Positions 52,258-62,031 are shown, counted from the stretch's first letter. The stretch: 64,000 bases of DNA from Rhodospirillaceae bacterium (GCA_008012315.1 SSEL01000002.1:124001-188000); one strand, 5' to 3'. The notes: generated by a model from the letters alone, not told the origin. Numbers and translations are program-made.

Positions 52258-53802
52258 TCAGTGATCGACGTCCTTGAGCACTTCCTTGCGCCGGGCGACG
52301 AATGCCGCCAGCGCTTCGCTGACGGCCGGATCCATTGCCGGCGCTTCATAGACATCGAGAGCCTTTTGCCAGATGGCCGTGGCGCGCTGGGTTGCGTCAC
52401 GCGCACCGGCCAGTTCCCAGTTTTCATAATTCTGCCAGTTCGACACCAGCGGCTGGTAGAAAGCGGTTTCGTAGCGCGCCAGGGTATGGGCGGCGCCGAA
52501 GAAATGGCCGCCGGTCGGCACGTCGGCGATTGCCTTCAACCCGTCTTCGATCTCTTCCGGCGTCACATCCATCGGCTTGATGATACTGGCCATCATCTGC
52601 AGCATCTCGACATCGAGGATGATCTTCTCGAAAGAAGCGGTCAGCCCGCCTTCCATCCAGCCGGCGCCGTGATAGACCAGATTGGCATGACCCATCACCG
52701 CCGACCAGATCGACACTTCCGATTCATAGGCGGCCTGGGCATCGACGGCGTTGCTGGCGCTGGAATTACTGGCGCGATAAGGCAGGTTGTAAAGCCGCGC
52801 CAATTGCCCCGCCGCCATGGTCGCACGGGCATTTTCCGGCGTGCCGAAAGCCGGCGCGCCGCTGCGCATATCGACATTGGAGGTAAAGGCGCCATAGACG
52901 ACCGGCGCGCCCGGCCGCACCAATTGGGTGAGGACAATGCCCGCCAGGGCCTCGGCATTCTGCTGGGTCAAGGCGGCGGCAATCGTGACCGGCGTCATCG
53001 CTCCCATCAGCGTGAAGGGCGTCACCACGACCGCCTGCCCCCATTCCGACATCGCCATCAGGCCGTCGCTCATCGATTCGTCGAAACGGCGTGGTGAATT
53101 CACCGAAATGACGGTGAGCACGCCGGGATCGTCAACCATTTGCTCGCGCGTCAGGCCGCGTGAGATGGCCATCATATCGATGCCGTCAAGCGCCCGATTC
53201 CGGCCGATCGCCGAACAGTGATAGACCCGGTCGGCATAGGTAACATTGGCAAGATAGCAATCGAGATGGCGCGTCCGGGCCGGCAGCTCGATCGGCGCCG
53301 TCGGCTGATTGCCAAGGCAATGAATGATGTCGAAGCTCTGGGCGAGTTTGATCAGCGAGATATAGTCTTGATAGTTTCCCGACCGCCGGCCGTTGACGCA
53401 ATCGTGGATATTGGGCGGGCCGGCGACGAGACTGAAGGAGATATGATTCTCGCCAATATGCAGCCGTCGCGCCGGATTGCGCGGCGTCAGGACGAAACTG
53501 GAAGGCGCGGTCTTCAGAGCTTCGGTGATCAGCTCACGCGGGATCCGCACCTGCCCGGTTCCCTCATCGACACTGGCACCAGCTTCGCGGAATTTCTGCC
53601 GCGCCGCCTTGCCCATGAATTCGATGCCGACATCTTCCAGGAGGCGCAGCGACGCTTCATGAATGGCCATGAGCTGATCCTGGCTCATGGGCTCGATCGG
53701 TTTCAGATGATTGCGCAGCGGCGGCTGACCTAAAAACGACGCACCGAGCTGCTGGGTTTCGCGCGGTCGCCGGCTGCGGCGAGCGGTTCGCATATTGTCC
53801 AT
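52258..53802 (-). CDS. Trimethylamine methyltransferase (MttB) family protein, non-pyrrolysine
   Basis: A 514-residue MttB superfamily protein read without any in-frame amber codon, so it lacks pyrrolysine and belongs to the MtgB-like branch, whose members demethylate glycine betaine, proline betaine or carnitine with a corrinoid protein. Readable parts: SLRLLEDVGIEF, VYGAFTSNVDMRSGAPAFGTPE, PYRASNSSASNAVDAQAAYES and HGAGWMEGGLTASFEKIILD. No corrinoid-binding or RamA-like gene is nearby, so partners would be encoded elsewhere. It is divergent from a GlxA-type regulator, its likely controller. Confidence 0.88.
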   Translation of the reverse strand: MDNMRTARRSRRPRETQQLGASFLGQPPLRNHLKPIEPMSQDQLMAIHEASLRLLEDVGIEFMGKAARQKFREAGASVDEGTGQVRIPRELITEALKTAPSSFVLTPRNPARRLHIGENHISFSLVAGPPNIHDCVNGRRSGNYQDYISLIKLAQSFDIIHCLGNQPTAPIELPARTRHLDCYLANVTYADRVYHCSAIGRNRALDGIDMMAISRGLTREQMVDDPGVLTVISVNSPRRFDESMSDGLMAMSEWGQAVVVTPFTLMGAMTPVTIAAALTQQNAEALAGIVLTQLVRPGAPVVYGAFTSNVDMRSGAPAFGTPENARATMAAGQLARLYNLPYRASNSSASNAVDAQAAYESEVSIWSAVMGHANLVYHGAGWMEGGLTASFEKIILDVEMLQMMASIIKPMDVTPEEIEDGLKAIADVPTGGHFFGAAHTLARYETAFYQPLVSNWQNYENWELAGARDATQRATAIWQKALDVYEAPAMDPAVSEALAAFVARRKEVLKDVDH

Positions 53803-53904
53803 CGGCCTATATCCGCTAGTGGTTAGCCCCCTTTGTCCCACTGAGCCTCGATGTTATACTAGCCTTTTTTCGACATCGGCTGATCTTTTTTGGGCGAGTG
53901 TTTC

Positions 53905-54945
53905 ATGGTCAGGGGCATCGATCCATTCCGCATAGGGGTTGTATTGACACCGGGTTTTTCCCTGATGGCTTTCGCCTCGTTCGTCGAACCTTTGCGGGGC
54001 GCCAACCTGGTTTCGGGCCAGGTTCTCTATCATTGGCATCACCTGTCGCCCGAGGGCGGCATGGTAGCCTCCGGCGGTGGACTGGAGGTCCTGACGAAAG
54101 CCCTGCCCAAAGTGGCGGAAGCCGAATTCGACATGGTGATCGTCTGCGGCGGCATGGGTACCGATACATACCAGAATCCCAAGCTGACCACATTCCTGCG
54201 GCATGCCGTTCGGCGCAATGTGATCGTCGGCAGCCTCAGCACGGCAAGCTTCATCCTGGCCAGTACCGGTTTGCTGGACGATCGCCGCTGTACCGTGCAT
54301 TGGGATTACCTGGAAGCCTTTCAGGAAACCTATCCCCAGCTCGACATCACCAATGAGCTTTTCGTGATGGATAAAGGTGTCTTCACCTGTGCCGGCGGCA
54401 CGGCGGCGCTGGATGTGGTCTTGCAGTTCATCCGGCAGCGGCAAGGCAACGAATTCTCCAGCAAGGTTTCGGATCAGTTCGTCTATGGCGCGATGCGCCA
54501 GCCGCGCGATGCCCAGCGCATGGCCCTGCGCAACCGCCTGGGCGTGTCGCAGCCGACGCTCGTCAAAGCCATCGAAGTCATGGAAAGCACGATCGAGACC
54601 CCATTGCGCTCGCCGCAACTGGCGAAACATGCCGGCGTCTCAACGCGCCAGCTTGAGCGGCTGTTCCTGCATCATCTCGGCTGTTCGCCGACTCAGCATT
54701 ACATCCGCATTCGCCTGGAAAAGGCGCGCAAGCTGCTGCGGCACAGCACGTTATCGGTACTCGAGATTGGCCTTGCCTGCGGCTTCACCACCGCCTCGCA
54801 TTTCGCGCGCGCCTACCGGCTGCATTTCAAGATCGTGCCGAGTGCCGACCGCACGCCGGAAACCGTGCCCTTCCTCTCCGAAACGCCCCTTTTGCCGGAA
54901 AAAGGCCGTCGGACCTCGGCAAAGGAACGCGATCTCAATATCTAG
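53905..54945 (+). CDS. GlxA-family AraC-type transcriptional regulator
   Basis: A 346-residue regulator with an N-terminal DJ-1/PfpI-like domain (residues about 8-180; IVCGGMGTD and LSTASFILASTGLL) and a C-terminal AraC/XylS double helix-turn-helix (about 225-325; LAKHAGVSTRQLERLFLHHLG and LEIGLACGFTTASHFARAYR). This domain pair is seen in regulators of betaine, carnitine and arginine catabolism. The ATG at 53905 follows GGGCGAG. Divergence from the MttB-type gene suggests that it activates it. Confidence 0.9.
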   Translation: MVRGIDPFRIGVVLTPGFSLMAFASFVEPLRGANLVSGQVLYHWHHLSPEGGMVASGGGLEVLTKALPKVAEAEFDMVIVCGGMGTDTYQNPKLTTFLRHAVRRNVIVGSLSTASFILASTGLLDDRRCTVHWDYLEAFQETYPQLDITNELFVMDKGVFTCAGGTAALDVVLQFIRQRQGNEFSSKVSDQFVYGAMRQPRDAQRMALRNRLGVSQPTLVKAIEVMESTIETPLRSPQLAKHAGVSTRQLERLFLHHLGCSPTQHYIRIRLEKARKLLRHSTLSVLEIGLACGFTTASHFARAYRLHFKIVPSADRTPETVPFLSETPLLPEKGRRTSAKERDLNI

Positions 54946-54965
54946 CTGCGACCGGCCGACGCTCT

Positions 54966-56639
54966 TTACCAACCGATGGCCTGGCCATCCGACCGGCGAT
55001 CGGCAGCACCCACCAGGGCACCACTTGGCTCAATGGCGATGACCTGGGCATGCCCCATGATCTCCTCGGCCGGGCCAAGCACGGCAACACGGTGGCCTCG
55101 TTGCCTCAGGCCCTCCACAACCTCCGCTTCCATCCCCTCTTCCACCAGAACCTGCAGGCCCGCTTCATTGGCGCGGTCCAGGTACCAGCGGGGGCGCGAG
55201 ACCGCCTGCTGGGGATCGAGCCCGGCATCGATCATATCGATCAGCAATTGAAGCTGCGTCTGCACCTGACCGTCGCCACCCATGCAACCGATCACATGCG
55301 ACACCTCATTCCCCTTGAGTACCATGGACGGGGTGAGCGTATGCGGCGGCCGCGCGCCACCTTTGAATTCCTTATGTGATCCCTCTTCAAGCGAGAAGGC
55401 CGCCCCGCGATTCTGCAAGGTGAAGCCAGCGGAATGAACCGGAATGCCGGAGCCGAAATCGAAATACAGGCTCTGGATCAGGGAGACGGAGCCATGGTCC
55501 TTATCGACAACGGCAAGATGGGCGGTATCGCCCAGGCCCTTGGTCGAGGCCGTGCTTCTTTCGCGCGGCCGCGTGCGGCCGGAACTGAAATCTTTGGCGG
55601 CAGCCGCGATATGAGGCTCGCTGTAGAGTGTCCGGGGATCGATCCGCAACCGGTCGCGATCCGTGACATGAGCGTCCCGATCCGCCAAAGCCTCCGCCGC
55701 CGCCTCGATCATCAGATGCGTCGATGCCGAAGACATCGGATTCAGGTCTTCCGGCGACAGCCGCTGGATCATGCCGAGCGCCTGCAGCAAGGCCACGCCC
55801 TGCGTCGCTGGCGGGCTGGTATAGATCGTCGATTGGCGGAAATCGATCCGGAGCGGTTCGAGCCAATCGCTCCGATGATTGGCCAGATCGTCGCGCGACA
55901 ACAATCCACCCGCTGCCGTGACGGTCTCAGCAATCTCATCGGCGATCGCACCTTCGTAGAGCGCCCGTCCCCCGCTCTTGCCAACAGCCCGCAGGAAAGC
56001 CGCCAGTTTCGGCTGCTTCAGCTTTTCATAGAGGCGCGGCGCGCTTTGGTCTGGCGACCAAAGGGACATCGATTTCCACTGCTGTAGGACCGGCAAGGCC
56101 GAGAGAAAGCTCGCATGTATATGGCGCGAGACGAAGAAGCCCTCTTCCGCCAACCGCACCGCTGGCTCCAGCAGCTCGGCAAGCGACATCGTGCCGTGCC
56201 GTTTCAAGGCCTGGACCCAGCCATCGACCGCACCCGGCACCGTCACGGATAAAGCGGATCGATGGCCGATCGACTGCAAGCCACCGCGCCGGAGTGCTGT
56301 GGCATCGGCCCTGGCCGGTGCCCGGCCGGAGGCGTCGAGGACTTCCACGGCACCATCCGGCATTTTGACCAGCCAGATGGCATCGCCGCCCGGCGAACAT
56401 TGCATCGGCAAGGTCACCATGAGCGCCGCGCTGGTGGCGACGGCGGCATCGACCGCATTGCCGCCCGCCCGCAGAATATCGAGGCCGATCAGGCTTGCCT
56501 GATGATGCGGCGCGGAGACCATGCCGAATTCACCGATGACGGGCCGGGCATCGCCAAGCCGAGGGAATTTTTCATGGTCGGAAAGCCAGGGCCAGCCCCG
56601 GTTCTCTCCCTTGGAGGATGTCTGTGCGTCGGTGTTCAT
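54966..56639 (-). CDS. Gamma-glutamyltransferase family protein
   Basis: A 557-residue Ntn-hydrolase proenzyme. Self-cleavage should occur before the Thr of [14 protein letters not shown], giving a large subunit of about 365 residues and a small one of about 190; the Thr nucleophile is kept. The substrate-contact segment [15 protein letters not shown] is present. There is no signal peptide, unlike classical periplasmic enzymes, so it probably works in the cytoplasm. Its start overlaps the stop of an ABC ATPase gene by 4 bases, so it likely hydrolyses an imported gamma-glutamyl or N-acyl compound. Confidence 0.88.
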   Translation of the reverse strand: MNTDAQTSSKGENRGWPWLSDHEKFPRLGDARPVIGEFGMVSAPHHQASLIGLDILRAGGNAVDAAVATSAALMVTLPMQCSPGGDAIWLVKMPDGAVEVLDASGRAPARADATALRRGGLQSIGHRSALSVTVPGAVDGWVQALKRHGTMSLAELLEPAVRLAEEGFFVSRHIHASFLSALPVLQQWKSMSLWSPDQSAPRLYEKLKQPKLAAFLRAVGKSGGRALYEGAIADEIAETVTAAGGLLSRDDLANHRSDWLEPLRIDFRQSTIYTSPPATQGVALLQALGMIQRLSPEDLNPMSSASTHLMIEAAAEALADRDAHVTDRDRLRIDPRTLYSEPHIAAAAKDFSSGRTRPRERSTASTKGLGDTAHLAVVDKDHGSVSLIQSLYFDFGSGIPVHSAGFTLQNRGAAFSLEEGSHKEFKGGARPPHTLTPSMVLKGNEVSHVIGCMGGDGQVQTQLQLLIDMIDAGLDPQQAVSRPRWYLDRANEAGLQVLVEEGMEAEVVEGLRQRGHRVAVLGPAEEIMGHAQVIAIEPSGALVGAADRRSDGQAIGW

Positions 56640-57442
56640 TGCAATGCCGAGAGAAACGCCTTGCTTCTCTCACTCCTGGAATTTCCAAAAAACGCTTCCG
56701 GCGTGCCCGCTTCGACGATCGCGCCGGCTTCCATCATGACGATGCGGTCGGAGACATCGCGCGCGAAACGCATTTCATGGGTCACGACGATCATGGTCAT
56801 GCCACCCTTTGCCAGATTGCGCATGACATCCAGGACTTCATCCACCGTTTCGGGGTCGAGCGCACTGGTCGGCTCGTCGAACAGCATGACAGAGGGCTTC
56901 ATCGCCAAAGCACGGGCGATGGCGACACGCTGCTGCTGACCGCCGGAAAGCTGCGACGGGTAATTATGCACCTTCTCACCCAATCCCACTTTGGCGAGAA
57001 GCGCCTGCGCTTCCTGCTGCACCTCGCTCTTTGGGCGATGCAGCACACGCACCGGTCCGACCATGACATTTTCCAGGGCGGTCAGATGCGGGAAGAGATT
57101 GAAGCGCTGAAAGACCATACCGATATGCCGGCGATGACGAGCAACCGCCGCCTCGCTTTCCGGAATGAGCTTGCCGGCCTTTTCCTTATAGCCGATCAAT
57201 TCTCCATCGACATAGATGCGGCCTTTATCGATCAGCTCAAGCCGGTTGATGCAGCGCACCAGCGTCGTCTTGCCGGAGCCGGAGCGGCCGACCAGGACAA
57301 CCACCTCGCCACGCGCGACATCGAGGGAGACTCCCTTCAGGATCTGCACCTGGCCGAAGGATTTGTGGACATCGGCAACGCGCACGATGGGTTGCAATCC
57401 CGCCGGATTGCCGCCTGTTCGTTCCATACTTGTATCGCTCAT
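56636..57442 (-). CDS. Polar amino acid ABC importer, ATPase
   Basis: A 268-residue GlnQ/HisP-type ATPase with Walker [11 protein letters not shown]-loop [11 protein letters not shown], signature LSGGQQQR, Walker [13 protein letters not shown] and switch His in VTHEM. The ATG at 57442 starts 17 bases after the permease gene; an alternative start is 18 bases upstream. The gamma-glutamyltransferase gene follows with an overlap. Confidence 0.92.
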   Translation of the reverse strand: MSDTSMERTGGNPAGLQPIVRVADVHKSFGQVQILKGVSLDVARGEVVVLVGRSGSGKTTLVRCINRLELIDKGRIYVDGELIGYKEKAGKLIPESEAAVARHRRHIGMVFQRFNLFPHLTALENVMVGPVRVLHRPKSEVQQEAQALLAKVGLGEKVHNYPSQLSGGQQQRVAIARALAMKPSVMLFDEPTSALDPETVDEVLDVMRNLAKGGMTMIVVTHEMRFARDVSDRIVMMEAGAIVEAGTPEAFFGNSRSERSKAFLSALQ

Positions 57443-57459
57443 ACCCAGTTCCAATACCA

Positions 57460-58233
57460 TTAGCGCGCGGAAAGCAGCGACCGGTTCGGCTTCACCGTGG
57501 CCGCGGCGGGAAGTTCGTGCCGGCGCAATCGGGCTTCGACGAAACGCTGCACGATGCTGAGCACCGTCGTCATGGCCAGATACCAGATGGCGGCAATCAG
57601 GAACAATTCGAAGGTCTTGAAGGTCGCCGAGTTGATATTCTGCACCGACCCGAACAGCTCCCGCACGCCGATGACGCTCAGCAGCGACGTCCCTTTGATC
57701 ATCAGCGTGAATTCATTCCCCAGGGGCGGAATCACTGTCCGCATGGCTTGCGGCAGTATCACCCATCGCATCGCGGTCGATGGACGCATGCCAATGGCAC
57801 GCGCCGCATCGATCTGACCGCGATCGATGGTCTGGATGGCACCCCGGAAGATTTCACCCATATAGGCCGCTTCGTTCAGCGACAAGGTGATCAAGGCTGC
57901 CTGGAGCGGACCCGAAATCAGGAGCGGCCCCAAAGCGATTTCCGGATACCGGTAGACGCCCGCCGCGGCGACACCGGTATAGACGATCAGCAATTGAACC
58001 AGAACGGGCGTGCCACGCCATGCCCAAGAGTAAAGCCCCGCAAGGCCTCTGAGCATGGCGAACTTCGAAAGCCGCGCGATCGCGACGCCAAAACCCAGCA
58101 CGACACCGGCCACCTGCGCGATGATGGCGATCGCGATCGTCATCAAGATCCCATGCCAGATCATCTCCGGCGGGTTGAACAGGTATTTCAGGAAGAAATC
58201 CAGATCGAAGCTGATGCCACCAATATGTATCAT
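57460..58233 (-). CDS. Polar amino acid ABC importer, permease
   Basis: A 257-residue HisM/GlnP-type permease, with family segments [47 protein letters not shown] and [21 protein letters not shown]. It starts 2 bases after the binding-protein stop. Only one permease gene is present, so it probably works as a homodimer. Confidence 0.92.
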   Translation of the reverse strand: MIHIGGISFDLDFFLKYLFNPPEMIWHGILMTIAIAIIAQVAGVVLGFGVAIARLSKFAMLRGLAGLYSWAWRGTPVLVQLLIVYTGVAAAGVYRYPEIALGPLLISGPLQAALITLSLNEAAYMGEIFRGAIQTIDRGQIDAARAIGMRPSTAMRWVILPQAMRTVIPPLGNEFTLMIKGTSLLSVIGVRELFGSVQNINSATFKTFELFLIAAIWYLAMTTVLSIVQRFVEARLRRHELPAAATVKPNRSLLSAR

Positions 58234-58235
58234 TC

Positions 58236-59087
58236 TTACTGTCCCGGCTTATAACTCATCGCTTCGAAGTCCCACTTCTTGATGATCTTGTCATATTCGC
58301 CATTCGCCATGATGGCTTTCAATGCGGCATCAAAGGCGCTGGTCAGGTCGCTATCGGCTTTGGGAATGCCGATGCCGGTCAGGAAGGCACTGGTCTGCGG
58401 GCTGGCGATCTTCACCTGGCCGGGATTCTGCGCATTGAAATAAGCTTCCTGGGCGGTGGAGGTGAAATAGGCCTCGACCAAGCCGGTCATGAGCTGCTGG
58501 AAGGCATCGCTGGCCTTCGGCAACGCCGTGACCTTCATCGGCGGCTTGCCGGCCTCCGTGATCTTCTTATTCGCTTCGACGATTTCCTGCTCGAGCGTCG
58601 AGCCCGATTCGACGGCGACGGTTTTGCCGGAGAGCTCGGTCAGGCTCTCGACGTGGAGATTGCTATCGGCGCGGACGATCAGCGAATTGCCGACATTGGC
58701 GTAATCCACCAGATTGACGACCTCGCGCCGGGCCGGCTTGTCGAACAGCCCGGAGAGAATGGCATCGCATTGACCGGCTTGCAGCGCGGGGATCAGACCG
58801 TCGAAGCCGATATTCTTGTATTCAGCTTTCAGGCCCATTTCCGCCGCCAGGGCGATACCGAGATCGACATCGAAGCCCGCCGGCTCATTGGTCTTCGCAT
58901 CATAGAATTCGAAGGGCGGGAAGGAGATATCGCTGCAATAAGTGATGGTCCCCTTTTTGGCGAGATTGGCTGGCGCAGTGGTCTTGGCATCCGCCGCGGT
59001 TGCGGCGGCGGAAGCCGCAAGCAAGGCAACAGACAGATATGCGGCTTGCGTGCCGCGCTTGGACCAACGGATTTTATGGTTAAGCAT
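58236..59087 (-). CDS. Polar amino acid substrate-binding protein (family 3)
   Basis: A 283-residue family 3 binding protein with a signal peptide (hydrophobic to about ATAADAKT). Mature features ITYCSDISFPPFEFYDAKTNEPAGFDVDLG and GKTVAVESGSTLEQEIVEA are typical of glutamine, cystine or opine binders. It heads the operon binding protein, permease, ATPase, gamma-glutamyltransferase. Confidence 0.9.
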   Translation of the reverse strand: MLNHKIRWSKRGTQAAYLSVALLAASAAATAADAKTTAPANLAKKGTITYCSDISFPPFEFYDAKTNEPAGFDVDLGIALAAEMGLKAEYKNIGFDGLIPALQAGQCDAILSGLFDKPARREVVNLVDYANVGNSLIVRADSNLHVESLTELSGKTVAVESGSTLEQEIVEANKKITEAGKPPMKVTALPKASDAFQQLMTGLVEAYFTSTAQEAYFNAQNPGQVKIASPQTSAFLTGIGIPKADSDLTSAFDAALKAIMANGEYDKIIKKWDFEAMSYKPGQ

Positions 59088-59122
59088 GCTTCTCTCCCAG
59101 CGTTAGAGCATTGTTGCACAAA

Positions 59123-59521
59123 TCATGATCCATCTCCGCCATCCACGTCGCGGAGCGAAATGTAGTAGGCGGCGAATTTATCGGAATGGGACCAAAGCCC
59201 GGTGAAGCCCTTCGGAATAGCGACACATTCGCCGGCGCCGAAACTCTCATTGCTGCCCGCCGCATCGGTAATTCGAAGGACGCCGTGGATGATGAAATAC
59301 AACCGTTCGTTGGGGCTATCTTCGATCTCGATACTACCGGCATCGCATTGCCACCGGCCCGAACTCAGCCGCTCCGTCTGATCCCTGTAGTATTCGCGCC
59401 CACGCGGCGTCATGCCATCGGACAACGGCTGCCGCCCCGGCAGCCAGGAAACTGGCGCCAGCGCAGAGCGCGTAGCGGGGACCTCCCCGATGCGCTTGAA
59501 ACTGCTTTGCCTGTTCATCAC
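59123..59521 (-). CDS. DUF861 (Cupin_3) protein, copy 1
   Basis: A 132-residue single cupin. Readable beta-barrel segments are RWQCDAGSIEIEDSPNERLYFIIHGVLRITDA and SFGAGECVAIPKGFTGLWSHSDKFAAYYI. The pattern of GECVAIPKGFTGLW is that of EutQ/ureidoglycine-type DUF861 proteins. Classic metal His residues are not obvious, so it may bind a ligand without redox chemistry. It is upstream of, and on the same strand as, the importer operon, and it is divergent from a LysR gene. A related cupin is at 60711. Confidence 0.85.
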   Translation of the reverse strand: MMNRQSSFKRIGEVPATRSALAPVSWLPGRQPLSDGMTPRGREYYRDQTERLSSGRWQCDAGSIEIEDSPNERLYFIIHGVLRITDAAGSNESFGAGECVAIPKGFTGLWSHSDKFAAYYISLRDVDGGDGS

Positions 59522-59675
59522 GGCGTCGGACGCTCGACCAACTGTCGCTTCCCCTATTTCCCGATTTTCTTCAGTTCCACTGAAATGGAGGCCTTCACGC
59601 GTCTCTTTGCTGCGGCTATCATTTCGCCTTGACTATGTGGAAGCACTAACTTGGCGGGCGCGAACCGGGCAAGTT

Positions 59676-59686
59676 AGATTAAATCT
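59676..59686. promoter_or_regulatory. Candidate LysR site between cupin and LysR genes
   Basis: AGATT-A-AATCT (59676-59686) is an inverted repeat within the 195-base divergent region, 31 bases before the LysR start. LysR proteins often bind T-N11-A motifs in such places. Confidence 0.4.
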
Positions 59687-59716
59687 CAAAGAACTTTATC
59701 TGAGCTAAAGACCGCC

Positions 59717-60565
59717 ATGTGCCGACGTTCCCTGCCCCTGAATGCCCTGCGCGCCTTTGAAGTTGCCGCCCGTCACAAGAGCCTGGCGAAGGCTGCGGAA
59801 GAGCTGTCGGTGACGCCGGCTGCGATCCATCACCAGGTGAAATCCCTGGAAGTCCTGCTCGGCGTGACGCTCTTCGTGCGATCCGGCAACGCGCTCACGC
59901 TGACGAAAGCCGCCACTGCCGCATTGCCCACATTGGAAGGTGCGTTCGACCTGCTGTCACTAGCGACGGAGAAAATGCGGCAGCATGAAAGCGGCGGTAC
60001 CTTGTCCTTGGCCGTCTGCCCGTCTTTCGCCCAGAAATGGCTGGTACCACGGCTCAACCGCTTCCGTGAGGATTTCGAAGGCATCGAGTTGCGCATCTCG
60101 ACCACCACGAATATTCCGGATCTCAACAGCTCCGAGGTCGATATCGCCATCGGTTATGGCCCCGAAGACCGCTTCAGGTATCAGGGTGTGCTTGCCGAGC
60201 GTCTCATGGGCGACGAAATATTTCCGGTTTGCAGCCCCGACTTCCGCAAGCGCCATCGGCTTAAAGGGGAAACCGATTTCCTGGATCTCGTGCTTCTGCA
60301 CGATGATCGCGCTCTTTTCGAACAAGGGATCGATTGGAGTTCCTGGCTCTCGGCAGCCGGCATATCATCCGACACGCCTGCAGACAGTATCCGCTTCGAT
60401 TCGACCGCTTTGGCGATCGATGCCGCGTTGGCCGGACAAGGCGTCGCTTTGGCGCGTCTCAGTCTCGTCGCCGATGATCTGGCGGAAGGCCGCCTGGTCC
60501 AACTGTCGAAGAAGCCCCTCACCGTGAATGGCGGCTATTTCATCTCCAACCTGGAGCTGATCTAG
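59717..60565 (+). CDS. LysR-family transcriptional regulator (GcvA-like)
   Basis: A 282-residue regulator with an N-terminal helix-turn-helix (residues about 5-62, LNALRAFEVAARHKSLAKAAEELSVTPAAIHHQVKSLE) and a C-terminal periplasmic-binding-type effector domain, in the GcvA/AmpR branch. It stands between two minus-strand genes for DUF861 cupins and upstream of the amino acid importer operon, all probable targets. The effector may be an amino acid derivative. Confidence 0.92.
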   Translation: MCRRSLPLNALRAFEVAARHKSLAKAAEELSVTPAAIHHQVKSLEVLLGVTLFVRSGNALTLTKAATAALPTLEGAFDLLSLATEKMRQHESGGTLSLAVCPSFAQKWLVPRLNRFREDFEGIELRISTTTNIPDLNSSEVDIAIGYGPEDRFRYQGVLAERLMGDEIFPVCSPDFRKRHRLKGETDFLDLVLLHDDRALFEQGIDWSSWLSAAGISSDTPADSIRFDSTALAIDAALAGQGVALARLSLVADDLAEGRLVQLSKKPLTVNGGYFISNLELI

Positions 60566-60643
60566 GAGCAGCCAAAAGTGATCGCCTTCAAGGAATGGAT
60601 CTTCGCCGAGATCAGCCTCGGCAAGGTCCGGACGGCAGCACCA

Positions 60644-60671
60644 AAAACGGCGGCAGTTGCCTGACCGCCGC
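60644..60671 (-). terminator. Rho-independent terminator of second DUF861 cupin gene
   Basis: On the minus strand CGGCGG-T-CAG, loop GCAA, CTG-CCGCCG is followed by TTTTT (complement of A44-A48). The stem has one bulged base. It lies 40 bases after the cupin stop codon. Confidence 0.75.
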
Positions 60672-60710
60672 CGCTCTCAATGACCAACGTTGAATAGATA
60701 AGCCTGGCGC

Positions 60711-61088
60711 TCAATAGATCGCCAGGAAGATCTTGCTCGACGGCTCCAGGGTCAGCCATTCGCCGATAAAGCCCTTGGGTACGACGAAACCGTCGCCGGG
60801 ACCAAATTCGCGCCGCCCACCCTGTCGATCGACGATCGCCACGCGACCGGTCAGGATCGAACAGACTTCGGTATAGCGCCAGGGATCGAGTACGATATGG
60901 CCCGGTTCGCCGGTCCAGAAGCCGACCGTGACGCGGTGCGTCGCAACCTCGGCACAATGAAACTCTTTCTCCACCCAATCGGCCGATAGAATCTTGTAAT
61001 CGGAAAGCGGCGGAACAAAGCCTTTCGCGGGATCGGGGACAATGGGCACAATGGAATCGATCGTCAGGCTCGCCGCATCAGTCATCAT
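60711..61088 (-). CDS. DUF861 (Cupin_3) protein, copy 2
   Basis: A 125-residue single cupin, paralogue of that at 59123: HIVLDPWRYTEVCSILTGRVAIVDRQGG and FGPGDGFVVPKGFIGEWLTLEPSSKIFLAIY. The shared pattern is PKGFxGxW. It has its own terminator. GATTTA-N7-TAAATC at 61216-61234 lies upstream and somewhat resembles the GATTAAATC core near the first cupin gene. Confidence 0.85.
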   Translation of the reverse strand: MMTDAASLTIDSIVPIVPDPAKGFVPPLSDYKILSADWVEKEFHCAEVATHRVTVGFWTGEPGHIVLDPWRYTEVCSILTGRVAIVDRQGGRREFGPGDGFVVPKGFIGEWLTLEPSSKIFLAIY

Positions 61089-61404
61089 TCAATAATCCGG
61101 TTTTTTGGAAAGCAGGGATAGCGCATATAGAAGAACGCAAAACCGAAGGTTCTTCAGGAGCCCTGTTTTTATTCTCGGCTCAATCGGGATGGCAACTTAG
61201 CTCTATTCACGAGATGATTTAGAAAACTTAAATCACGTCATCAGACGGCCATGTTGCCGTTCAGGGTTTGGCCTTGTTGTTCCGACAGACACCATCGCAG
61301 CGAAGCTTGAAGATACCTCCCGGAATGGAAGCATGAAACCTTTCTCTCCCCCGCCGGTTCCTCTTCCGAACGGGTATCTGGCCCGGCAATCAACGGAGGG
61401 CACT
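61089..61404. promoter_or_regulatory. Intergenic region with a possible small-RNA terminator
   Basis: These 316 bases contain no credible gene. On the plus strand CAGGG (61113-61117), an inner GAAGAAC/GTTCTTC stem (61130-61136 and 61149-61155) and CCCTG (61161-61165) are followed by TTTTTATT, a terminator-like shape with no gene before it on that strand. The inverted repeat GATTTA-N7-TAAATC is at 61216-61234. Confidence 0.4.
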
Positions 61405-61839
61405 ATGAGAGTTCACTTCCTGTTCATCGGTATTTCCGCTGTCTTGTTCGCTTCCGCCGGTCTCGCCCAGGCCGGCGAGTGCACCGCGGAGATCGATCAG
61501 CTGCAAAAGGTCTTCTCCAAATCCGATGCCGGCATGGGCGCCACCGGCAATCCAGATCCGTCAAAGTCGGGCGCGTCGCAAACCGGAAGCGAGACAGGCA
61601 CACCCATCACGCAAGGAACCAGCAACACGCTGCAAGGCAAAGCGGCTTCACCGAGTGATGTTCAGCAGCAGAACCAGGGACAGCCGACCGCATCGGATGC
61701 CGCGGGCGGCCAGACGCCGATGAATACGAGCGCCGCCCATGCCAGCCTCGAACATGCGAAGGAACTGGACAAGGCAGGGAAAGAGGCTGAATGCCTCAAC
61801 GAAGTAACGAAGGCGAAAGCGGCTTTCGGCGCACAATAA
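61405..61839 (+). CDS. Small secreted hypothetical protein
   Basis: A 144-residue protein not assigned to a known family. A clear signal peptide (MRVHFLFIGISAVLFASAGLAQAG) ends after QAG. The mature part is rich in Ser, Gly, Gln, Thr and Ala, with low-complexity residues about 40-110, and has two Cys-containing flanks (ECTAEI and ECLNEV) that could form a disulfide. The Ala/Glu/Lys C-terminus is helical in appearance. ACGGAGGGCACT precedes the ATG at 61405. It ends at a hairpin, so it is not cotranscribed with the chemotaxis genes. Confidence 0.75.
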   Translation: MRVHFLFIGISAVLFASAGLAQAGECTAEIDQLQKVFSKSDAGMGATGNPDPSKSGASQTGSETGTPITQGTSNTLQGKAASPSDVQQQNQGQPTASDAAGGQTPMNTSAAHASLEHAKELDKAGKEAECLNEVTKAKAAFGAQ

Positions 61840-61866
61840 GCCAAGGGGCAACTGCGATTCTTCCTG

Positions 61867-61891
61867 GGAGCGACACGGCGAATGTCGCTCC
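61867..61891 (+). terminator. Hairpin terminator after the secreted protein gene
   Basis: GGAGCGACA (61867-61875), loop CGGCGAA, TGTCGCTCC (61883-61891), then TGTTATG. A perfect 9-bp stem with a moderate T-rich tail, 27 bases after the stop. Confidence 0.65.
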
Positions 61892-62031
61892 TGTTATGTC
61901 TATACTGCATCCCCGCTATGAGAAAGCCTACCTCTTCCACCCGGGAATAGCGTCCCACGCTAATAACTTCTTCACTCTTTAATAATTACATTGCTGTCTT
62001 CCAGGTTCGTAGACATCGATTGTTGAAAGTG

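Noticed and set aside
52258-53802. Pyrrolysine-containing trimethylamine methyltransferase
   Set aside because: The frame has no internal TAG codon, so pyrrolysine is not encoded.
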